Origin: Anaerolineae bacterium
GTDB lineage: Bacteria; Chloroflexota; Anaerolineae; Aggregatilineales; Phototrophicaceae
Length of the DNA: 5,754 nucleotides
Direction: 5' to 3'
Assembly: GCA_025454675.1 (NCBI GenBank)
Contig: JALONZ010000205.1
Coordinates: 1 to 5,754 of the forward strand
Both the position numbers and the translations under genes were made by a program. Below are positions 1-5,147 of this stretch, in pieces (within the stretch, counting starts at the first letter, position 1; each line of letters opens with the position of its first letter). The notes under the pieces are model-generated. The model made no database searches and was not told where the DNA came from. It saw only the letters and a list, made by a program, of their open reading frames with translations.

Positions 1-1213
1 GGACATCACGTCCATACACACCACCGATGATGTTGGATTCGGTGACGAGAGCCGCCATGACACCAACCAAGAAACCAGCTTGGTCTTCGCGGAAGAGCAA
101 GCTAACGACGTTGGCAGGTTGGTCATCACCATAGAATTGGTCAACACCGATGATATAGACTTCTGGATTGGCAACGGCGATGTTGCGGGCGGCATCGGTT
201 TGGGTGAAACCAACGGAGACGATGACATTCGCGCCATTGCGGATGCAGGTTTCCATATTGGGTTCATAATCAGCGGGGTCATCAGATTCGATGATTTGGG
301 TTTGCAGACCGAAGTCTTGTTCGGCACGTTGCATCCCGACAAACGCCAACGCATTGAAGTTACCATCTTTGATGCCACCTTGGTCAGCCACGAGGCAGAC
401 ATTGGTGATGACGGTGCCAGTTGCGGGGACTTCTGTGGCTTCTGCTACAGCGACTTCTGTGGCTTCCACAGAAGCGGTTTCAGTCGCTTCGGCAACAGGT
501 GTTGCTTCGGCGGGAGCTTCGGTTGCTTCGGCAGGTACTTCTGTCGCTTCAACAGGTTCTACTGTACCTTCAACGGATACGGTTGCGATTTCGGTCACAG
601 TAGCGGGGAGCAACACTTTGTCAATCACATGAATGACACCATTCGAGGCGGCTACATCGGCACTCACGACAGTCGCATCATTAATCATGACGGTGCTACC
701 ATCAATGGTAACGGTCAGGTCTAAGCCTGCAAGGGTGGTGAGAGTTTGCCCATTGGTCAAATCGGCGGCGTTTAAGCTACCTGCGACTACATGATAGGTC
801 AACACGCCTGTGAGCAATTCGGTATTCGCCAGCAATTCTTCTGCTGTTAATCCGAGTGTTTCTAACAGGGTGGTGAAAGCGGCATCGGTTGGTGCGAAGA
901 TGGTGAAAGGACCATCGGCGCTGAGGGCTTCGACTAATCCAGCGGCTTCAACGGCTTGTACCAACACCGAGAAATCACTGGTTGCCGCGGCGGTTTCTAC
1001 CACATTCGATACTTCGGCTGTTGCTTCGGCAACGGCTTCGGTGGCTTCAACGGCGGTAGTTGCTTCTTCTGTTGGGACAACTTCTGGTGTGGCTGTTGCG
1101 GGACGAGGAGTACGGGTTGCTGGTTCTTCGGTTTGATTGCCAGTGGCACACGCCGCCAACACAACCGCAAATACCAACGATAAAACTAACAAAATGCGAT
1201 TTCTAGCTTTCAT
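1..1213 (-). CDS. FAS1-BMP fusion lipoprotein (ABC importer substrate-binding protein), 3' end off the window
   Basis: The frame is open from ATG at 1213 to the left edge, giving 404 codons with no stop, so the C-terminus is missing. A GGAGG (1218-1222) lies 4 nt before the ATG. The start is a lipoprotein signal: MKAR, a hydrophobic stretch, then lipobox LAAC with Cys22 as the lipidation site. Residues 27-79 are an Ala/Thr/Glu/Pro linker. Residues 80-203 form one complete FAS1 (fasciclin) domain, with an H1-like segment FTIFAPTDAAF (103-113), the central YH pair (140-141) and an H2-like segment GVIHVIDKVLLP (192-203). Residues 204-267 are a repetitive acidic linker. From residue 268 the protein matches the N-terminal half of the BMP/PnrA family of periplasmic binding proteins: the KDGNFNA segment (282-288), aligning with the family's DKSFN motif, then VSVGFTQTDA (332-341), VDQF (357-360) and SLLFREDQAGFLVG (371-384). 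PnrA relatives bind purine nucleosides for ABC import; the ligand here is inferred only. The fusion of both domains is unusual. Cognate permease and ATPase genes are not in view. Confidence 0.9.
   Translation of the reverse strand, partial: MKARNRILLVLSLVFAVVLAACATGNQTEEPATRTPRPATATPEVVPTEEATTAVEATEAVAEATAEVSNVVETAAATSDFSVLVQAVEAAGLVEALSADGPFTIFAPTDAAFTTLLETLGLTAEELLANTELLTGVLTYHVVAGSLNAADLTNGQTLTTLAGLDLTVTIDGSTVMINDATVVSADVAASNGVIHVIDKVLLPATVTEIATVSVEGTVEPVEATEVPAEATEAPAEATPVAEATETASVEATEVAVAEATEVPATGTVITNVCLVADQGGIKDGNFNALAFVGMQRAEQDFGLQTQIIESDDPADYEPNMETCIRNGANVIVSVGFTQTDAARNIAVANPEVYIIGVDQFYGDDQPANVVSLLFREDQAGFLVGVMAALVTESNIIGGVYGRDV
413..604 (-). repeat. Low-complexity TEA/PAEAT coding repeat (interdomain linker)
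   Basis: This stretch encodes residues 204-267 of the lipoprotein, between the FAS1 and BMP domains. The protein repeats variants of EATE-[VAT]-[PA]-AEAT. At DNA level a 15-base unit reading GACTTCTGTGGCTTC on the plus strand occurs at 428-442 and again at 452-466, exactly 24 bases (8 codons) apart. Because the unit length is a multiple of three, copy-number change by slippage would keep the frame. It is probably a flexible, disordered spacer on the cell surface. The long open frames on the plus strand opposite it are a side-effect of its biased composition. Confidence 0.75.
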
Positions 1214-1322
1214 TGAGCCTCCATGTGCATACATGATGTGTTCAAATTGGACACGATGCGAATTCCCACCACAATTTTGTGATTTCAAAAGTTTTGGATT
1301 GGTGGTCATTCACCAAGATACA

Positions 1323-1350
1323 ATCTTAACACTTGTGACGATTTTCGCAA
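1323..1350 (-). promoter_or_regulatory. Weak candidate promoter for the FAS1-BMP lipoprotein
   Basis: On the minus strand TTGCGA (1345-1350) and TAAGAT (1323-1328) are separated by 16 bases, which would start transcription about 100 bases before the ATG at 1213. The match to consensus is only partial. The upstream operon ends in a terminator at 1404-1432, so this gene needs its own promoter somewhere in 1214-1403, and this is the best pair I found there. The rest of that leader holds only weak inverted repeats, for example CCACCA at 1266-1271 with TGGTGG at 1300-1305, and CACAA-TT-TTGTG at 1270-1281. Confidence 0.25.
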
Positions 1351-1403
1351 CCTGAAATTCTGAGAAATTCATGTGCATTCTTAACAAATTGGGCGCTGAT
1401 GAA

Positions 1404-1432
1404 ATAAAAAAAGGCATGGTTGCCCATGCCTT
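1404..1432 (-). terminator. Rho-independent terminator of the TetR-ABC operon
   Basis: A perfect 9-bp stem, AAGGCATGG (1411-1419) paired with CCATGCCTT (1424-1432), has a 4-base loop. Read on the minus strand it runs directly into a T-rich tract (complement of 1404-1412). It lies 26 bases after the permease stop codon, so it closes the operon and separates it from the lipoprotein gene. Confidence 0.85.
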
Positions 1433-1458
1433 CGTGTGTGTTATGTGCTATTCAGATA

Positions 1459-2274
1459 TTACACCGCAATATCGCGCCGTTCAAACATGCGGATTGCACC
1501 CGCCACAAATATCACGGATATAATGATGAGTGCCATTGCCGATACAAGCGAAACCCCATTCGTTAACATCGTTGGCGAATCCATGTATGAGAAAAATGAG
1601 AGGTAACGTAACTGTCCCGCGATTTCGGCATTGGTCAAGCCCGCCAAAATATTGAGCAAGTAGCTACCCACCACAAATGTCCCTGCCACGACTGCCGCAG
1701 TTGAGCGACGGCGCATGATGGTGGCGATGAATACGGTGGCACAAATCATGATGATGATACCGGGAGCCAGTCCTATCACCGCGAACAGATATTTTTCAAT
1801 TGGCAAATTGATGCGGTCTGTGGCGGTTTGTGCGCCAATTACCAAACTGATAAATGCCATCACTAAAATGCCCATTCCCAATACGCAATATGCGAGTGTT
1901 TTTTCGATGATAACATGCCAACGCGGGACGGGCAGGCTTAATACCACATCCATACTGCCATTATCTTCATCCACCGCGCTCACATTTAGCCCCGCGATGA
2001 CTGCGAATACACCCAAAATCAGCAATGTGTAGCCAAAAAATGCGAACCCAATGAATCCTTCGGGGGTCATGATGGATGCAATGTCCGTTACACCCACTAA
2101 TTTTAAGGCACCCGGTTTCATCTCCTCAATCACCTTGATAAAATCTTCATAGCCTTCTGGTGAACTGGGCAAGGCGCTGAACATATAAATGCCCAAAACG
2201 CTAATCCCAATGCCCCAATATATCATTTGTTTCCAGCTACGGCGCAATGTCTCTATAAAGATAATCCCAGTCAT
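1459..2274 (-). CDS. ABC-2 type transporter permease
   Basis: This 271-residue integral membrane protein is the membrane subunit paired with the ATPase encoded just upstream. About six membrane segments are visible, near residues 17-35, 74-96, 122-147, 162-186, 192-213 and 241-261. After the second segment comes VDEDNGSMDVVLSLPVPRW (101-119). This is the cytosolic stretch typical of ABC-2 permeases (acidic residues, then a Leu-Ser-x-Pro-Val turn before Arg), expected to lie against the ATPase. The C-terminus RMFERRDI is also typical of this family. The ATG (2272-2274) overlaps the ATPase TGA (2271-2273) in an ATGA arrangement, implying translational coupling, and GGAGG (2282-2286) sits 7 nt before the start. 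The partner is an ATP-binding subunit with no substrate-binding protein, so export is the likely direction. The substrate is unknown; drugs, lipids, peptides or polysaccharides are all possible for the family. Confidence 0.88.
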   Translation of the reverse strand: MTGIIFIETLRRSWKQMIYWGIGISVLGIYMFSALPSSPEGYEDFIKVIEEMKPGALKLVGVTDIASIMTPEGFIGFAFFGYTLLILGVFAVIAGLNVSAVDEDNGSMDVVLSLPVPRWHVIIEKTLAYCVLGMGILVMAFISLVIGAQTATDRINLPIEKYLFAVIGLAPGIIIMICATVFIATIMRRRSTAAVVAGTFVVGSYLLNILAGLTNAEIAGQLRYLSFFSYMDSPTMLTNGVSLVSAMALIIISVIFVAGAIRMFERRDIAV

Positions 2275-3242
2275 TTTACCACCTCCAATTCACGTTCTGA
2301 CTTTTTAATGCTAGATGTTGCCTTGCCATTCGATTTGCCGTTATCCCCATAAAAAGCCAAAAATGCTTCTTCTAGGGTGGCTTCTTTGATGTTCATATTC
2401 ACCACATATTGACGGGTTGCCACATCGAGTAGCGGTTGGAATTCACCACTCATGCGGAATTTGACACTATTCCCGTTCACCGACAAATCATATACACCTT
2501 CCACATTCGCCAATTCGCTGGCAATCCGCACCGGTTCGCGGTAGGTGAGGGTAATCCAACGGAAATCCACATGCGTCAGGTTTTGCACGGTGGCAACCGT
2601 TTCTAGCTTGCCATGACGCAAAATCGAAACACGGTCGCAAATTTCTTGGACTTCACCCAACACATGTGATGATAAGAAGACGGTTTTTCCCTCTGCCTTA
2701 AAATCCAACATCATGCGGTTAAACACTTGTTGCATGAGCGGGTCTAAACCACTGGTCGGCTCATCCAAAATCAACACATCGGGGCGGTTCATCAGCGCCA
2801 AAATGAGACCAATTTTCCGCTTGTTCCCTGTCGAATAGGCGCGGATGCGTTTGGTCACATCAAATTCCAATTGTTCCGCCAATTGATGGACATATTTCAT
2901 ATCCACACCACCGCGCATCTTGCCGATGTAACGGATGATGCTTAACGCGGTTTCGTTTTTCCACAGATTCAATTCGCTGGGCAAATAACCAATTCGCCGA
3001 TGAATCTCCACGCTATGCTCGCGCACATCTTTGCCGAAAATGGTGGCACGTCCACTGGTGGGGCGGATGAAATCCAGTAACAACCGAATAGTGGTGGTTT
3101 TACCCGCGCCATTAGGTCCCAAAAAGCCCATAATTTCGCCCTCTTGCACCGCCAAATCCAAATTACTTAATGCGGTGAATGGTTTTTTGCTTTTTTCACC
3201 ATATGTTTTGGTGAGGGCTTCGGTTTGAATCATTGCGTTCAT
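2271..3242 (-). CDS. ABC transporter ATP-binding protein (ABC-2 exporter type)
   Basis: This 323-residue cytosolic ATPase energises the neighbouring permease. Walker A is GPNGAGKT (42-49), the signature position reads YSTGNKRK (136-143), Walker B with the D-loop is VLILDEPTSGLD (156-167), and the switch His is in LSSH (190-193). At the usual Q-loop site after IGY (84-86) the sequence is LPSELNLW, without the canonical Gln, and the signature is not LSGGQ. Both features recur, as I recall, in the DrrA/CcmA-like group serving two-component exporters. After residue 215 comes a C-terminal domain of about 85 residues, then a Lys/Ser-rich tail (about 298-323). The ATG at 3242 shares one base with the TetR stop (TAATG). 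GGAG (3251-3254) lies 8 nt before this ATG and supports it over the Met at residue 4. The gene is co-transcribed with the repressor and permease. Confidence 0.93.
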   Translation of the reverse strand: MNAMIQTEALTKTYGEKSKKPFTALSNLDLAVQEGEIMGFLGPNGAGKTTTIRLLLDFIRPTSGRATIFGKDVREHSVEIHRRIGYLPSELNLWKNETALSIIRYIGKMRGGVDMKYVHQLAEQLEFDVTKRIRAYSTGNKRKIGLILALMNRPDVLILDEPTSGLDPLMQQVFNRMMLDFKAEGKTVFLSSHVLGEVQEICDRVSILRHGKLETVATVQNLTHVDFRWITLTYREPVRIASELANVEGVYDLSVNGNSVKFRMSGEFQPLLDVATRQYVVNMNIKEATLEEAFLAFYGDNGKSNGKATSSIKKSERELEVVK

Positions 3243-3952
3243 TACTCCATCTCCTTTGATGCTTGTGATTCTTCCTGCGCCACAAGTTGCGCCTTATACG
3301 CGCTGATGAGTTGCATGATGATGGCTCTGCCAGCCTCTTGATTCCCCCCATCAGGCGGGATTAATGTCTTTTCCATAATTTCTGCGAAGAAATTCACCAC
3401 ATCCCCAAAGGGAGGGGCTTCTTCTGTTGGTACGATGTCCTCTACATTCAGCAAGCCATACGCCATATAATCCATTGTGTATGCGACCAGTTTGATGTCG
3501 AGGTCGGCGCGGATGACTCCCGCTTGTTGCATCATCTTCAGCATTTCTGGGCGCGAGCGCCGTTTGAGTTTCATCATATCCAATGCTGTCCGTTGAAAAT
3601 AACTGCCAAATATCTCTTTGCTAGTGCGAATCAGCCCGGTTAACAAGGGATAACGTGGGAGAATCGCAATTGCGTGCCGATATAAACCGATAAACGACCA
3701 ATTGTCTGTGTCTGCCTCCAAGATAGTCATAATTTCATCTGCATACTCAATGGTTTGGCGGTTAATCAGCCCATCTACGAGTGTCTCCTTGCTGGTGTAA
3801 TGCAAGTAAATTGCACCTTTCGATATGCCCGCTTCTTCTGCAATGTCGCTCATGGTCATTTTGTCATATCCGTAGCGCAGAAGGAGGCGTGCCGTTGCAT
3901 CTAAAATCCGTTTTTCGCGGGTTTTATTCTCTGATTTTGAAGCCTTGCCCAT
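3242..3952 (-). CDS. TetR/AcrR-family transcriptional repressor of the ABC operon
   Basis: This is a 236-residue DNA-binding regulator starting at ATG 3952. The N-terminal TetR helix-turn-helix is clear: KRILDATARLLL (14-25), then TMSDIAEEAGISKGAIYLHY (33-52), followed by SKETLVDG (54-61). The remainder is the helical ligand-binding and dimerisation domain, which diverges in this family and does not reveal the inducer. The tail is charged and rich in Gln and Glu. The frame stays open upstream to 4123, but I choose 3952. AAAGGA (3957-3962) lies 4 nt before it, the HTH begins at the normal distance from it, and the upstream extension would run through an operator-like palindrome and a terminator. 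It is the first gene of the operon and its stop shares a base with the ATPase start. It probably represses its own promoter and so the exporter, with release by an unknown small molecule. Confidence 0.9.
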   Translation of the reverse strand: MGKASKSENKTREKRILDATARLLLRYGYDKMTMSDIAEEAGISKGAIYLHYTSKETLVDGLINRQTIEYADEIMTILEADTDNWSFIGLYRHAIAILPRYPLLTGLIRTSKEIFGSYFQRTALDMMKLKRRSRPEMLKMMQQAGVIRADLDIKLVAYTMDYMAYGLLNVEDIVPTEEAPPFGDVVNFFAEIMEKTLIPPDGGNQEAGRAIIMQLISAYKAQLVAQEESQASKEME

Positions 3953-3969
3953 ACTGTCCTTTCTTGACA

Positions 3970-3999
3970 ATTTGACCAATTTATCATATCTGGTCAAAT
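3970..3999. promoter_or_regulatory. Putative TetR operator (inverted repeat)
   Basis: Perfect 9-bp arms ATTTGACCA (3970-3978) and TGGTCAAAT (3991-3999) flank a 12-bp AT-rich spacer. The repeat ends 17 bases upstream of the repressor ATG. Its size, symmetry and position are what is expected of an operator bound by a TetR dimer, giving autoregulation. Specific binding by this protein is inferred. Confidence 0.65.
3983..3988 (-). promoter_or_regulatory. Candidate -10 element of the TetR-ABC operon
   Basis: TATGAT on the minus strand lies inside the operator spacer and would start transcription about 25 bases before the repressor ATG. No good -35 element stands at 17-18 bp from it (AACAGG or AAACAG). 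An alternative uses the operator arm TTGACC (3992-3997) as -35 with a poor -10, TCAAAT (3970-3975). In either case the promoter overlaps the operator, so bound repressor would block RNA polymerase. Confidence 0.3.
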
Positions 4000-4018
4000 C
4001 GTACTCCTGTTTATCGGT

Positions 4019-4044
4019 AAAAAATCCCCCAAAAATTGGGGGAT
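4019..4044 (-). terminator. Rho-independent terminator of the PPC/SH3-like gene
   Basis: A perfect 9-bp stem, ATCCCCCAA (4024-4032) paired with TTGGGGGAT (4036-4044), has a 3-base loop. Read on the minus strand it is followed by six T (complement of 4019-4024). It separates the secreted-protein gene from the TetR operon. The plus-strand side has no T tract, so it acts in one direction. Confidence 0.82.
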
Positions 4045-4082
4045 AGATTAAAGAAAAATGAGCGCGTTTGTGAAACATGCCC

Positions 4083-4110
4083 GTAAGGGCGCAACACGTT
4101 GCGCCCTTAC
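4083..4110. repeat. GC-rich 12-bp-stem palindrome (REP-like)
   Basis: GTAAGGGCGCAA (4083-4094) and TTGCGCCCTTAC (4099-4110) are perfect reverse complements around a 4-base loop, CACG. No T tract follows on either strand in the correct position for termination. It lies in the 3' untranslated region of the secreted-protein gene, between its stop codon and the terminator. Its form resembles the GTAGGGGCG...CGCCCCTAC intergenic palindromes scattered through some bacterial genomes; only one copy is present here, so membership of a dispersed family is inferred. Confidence 0.6.
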
Positions 4111-4145
4111 CAAAAAATCGCATCTGGATATAGCGGGTTTATAAA

Positions 4146-5084
4146 TTACCTTCTTAATGGTTCTAAGAAATATTCACCATTACCCGCTTCAATCACCCAA
4201 CCGGTTACATCACGATATGCCACTTGCCACCAAATTTGATTATTGGCGCACACGGGTCCATCTAAGACGGTAAAGCTGACCCCGCCCGGAATTTCGCCGA
4301 GTGTGGCAGAATCTGATGATGGTTGCTCATAAACAGTGCTGGCATCACCCGGTAATACACGTCCACGCCCATTAATGGCTAAACGGGGTGGCAAATTGGC
4401 TGGACATTGCCCGCGGTCAAACCCAAAAGTGGGTGATGGCGTGATGGTGGGTGATGGCGTAATGGTTGCGGTGATGGTTGGTGTATGTGTGAATGTTGCG
4501 GTGGGTGATGCCTCAGTAGTCGGTGTGAATGTGGGTGTTGGCGTAACGACAAATATCCCGCCTTGTATTTTTTCGCGTAATTCACTTTCGATACCCGATA
4601 GAACGAGAGTATAAGCACCACTCATATCGCCATAATAAGCCGATACGACCACCTGATAAATGCCATCGGCGGGTAAAGTGAAAATAATTTGCGAATTTGT
4701 ACCATCATGATAATCATCATTTTCTGCCAATAATGTGCCATCAATGCCGTAGAGTTGCAAAAAGGTATCAAAATCGGCACTATTGGCGGTGATAGTGATT
4801 TCATCCCCACTGAATCCATCGAAAAACCATGTCATCAACCCGCCTTGCGCCAAAACCGATTCGATAGATGATTGCGGTGTGGATGGTGTTTCTGTGGCGG
4901 TCGGTGTTGGGGTACGGGATGGGATGGGTTGCCAAACCATTTTACCAACTGAGTTATTCAAAGCAATATTTGGGAGACTATCGCTTTGTTGACCCGTTAG
5001 CGCATTTGCGGATTGTGCGCTGATGCCCATAGAAAAGAATGTTATCAACACCAAAAAAAGCCCAACTCGATATGTTTTGTGCAT
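4146..5084 (-). CDS. Secreted protein with PPC domain, TPT linker and SH3-like C-terminus
   Basis: This 312-residue exported protein has no enzymatic motif. A signal peptide spans residues 1 to about 28, with basic and hydrophobic parts followed by Ala-x-Ala sites (ANA at 26-28, or ISA at 21-23). A short Thr/Pro linker (58-70) precedes a PPC-type beta domain (about 74-164), recognisable from DGFSGDEITI (89-98), FDTFLQLYG (105-113), LLAENDD (118-124) and the ending GAYTLVLSG (156-164). PPC domains usually sit beside secreted peptidases or act as binding modules. Residues 181-219 are a Thr/Pro/Ser spacer. The C-terminal part (about 227-312) resembles a bacterial SH3 domain: a VYEQPSSDSATLG stretch (251-263), WWQVAY (285-290) and TGWV (294-297). 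Cys227 and Cys279 could form a disulfide. AAGGGA lies 5 nt before the ATG. A single-gene transcription unit with its own promoter and terminator is likely. The biological role is unknown; binding to cell wall or extracellular material is a guess. Confidence 0.85.
   Translation of the reverse strand: MHKTYRVGLFLVLITFFSMGISAQSANALTGQQSDSLPNIALNNSVGKMVWQPIPSRTPTPTATETPSTPQSSIESVLAQGGLMTWFFDGFSGDEITITANSADFDTFLQLYGIDGTLLAENDDYHDGTNSQIIFTLPADGIYQVVVSAYYGDMSGAYTLVLSGIESELREKIQGGIFVVTPTPTFTPTTEASPTATFTHTPTITATITPSPTITPSPTFGFDRGQCPANLPPRLAINGRGRVLPGDASTVYEQPSSDSATLGEIPGGVSFTVLDGPVCANNQIWWQVAYRDVTGWVIEAGNGEYFLEPLRR
4428..4544 (-). repeat. Thr/Pro/Ser-rich linker repeat (TPT type)
   Basis: This stretch encodes residues 181-219 of the secreted protein, made of irregular TPTPT, TATIT and TPSPT units between the PPC and SH3-like domains. 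At DNA level it is a run of near-repeats of GGTGATGG and GGTGTTGG type on the plus strand. Linkers of this kind are very common in secreted Chloroflexota proteins. A His/Pro-rich open frame overlapping it on the same strand is only a frame shadow. Confidence 0.7.
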
Positions 5085-5118
5085 AGTTATCCCTTAAAAA
5101 TGAACTTGATTCTTGCAC

Positions 5119-5147
5119 ATTATAACGTATTAACGCGGGAGTGTCTG
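5119..5147 (-). promoter_or_regulatory. Sigma70-type promoter of the PPC/SH3-like gene
   Basis: A perfect TATAAT (5119-5124) stands 17 bp from CAGACA (5142-5147), which matches four of six bases of the -35 consensus. Transcription would begin near 5112, leaving an untranslated leader of about 28 bases before the ATG at 5084. The -35 element lies inside the last codons of the upstream cytochrome pseudogene. Confidence 0.55.

Noticed and set aside
80..724. Long plus-strand open frames opposite the FAS1-BMP lipoprotein (also 291-632, 810-1136 and 956-1183)
   Set aside because: They mirror the repetitive, biased codons of the minus-strand gene. They show no recognisable domain, and their Cys/Phe/Gly- or Ser/Ala-rich composition is what the opposite strand of EATE repeats gives.
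753..763. ATTTGACCAAT sequence identical to one operator half-site plus flank
   Set aside because: It is a single half-site without the partner arm, inside the FAS1 coding sequence, and explained by ordinary codons.
1214..1403. Possible riboswitch (for example purine type) in the lipoprotein leader
   Set aside because: Only short, weak inverted repeats are visible. I see no recognisable conserved core, and no terminator or anti-terminator pair next to the start codon.
4083..4110. Palindrome as a second terminator
   Set aside because: On the minus strand the T-rich tract lies before the hairpin, not after it. On the plus strand it is followed by A residues.
3953..4123. Extension of the TetR repressor to an ATG at 4123
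   Set aside because: The added 57 residues have no TetR counterpart and would read through the operator, a terminator and part of the GC-rich palindrome. The ATG at 3952 has a ribosome binding site.
4379..4819. Alternative minus-strand open frames within the secreted-protein gene, one of them His/Pro-rich
   Set aside because: They overlap the PPC-TPT-SH3 gene in another frame. The His/Pro pattern is the shifted reading of the Thr/Pro repeat codons.
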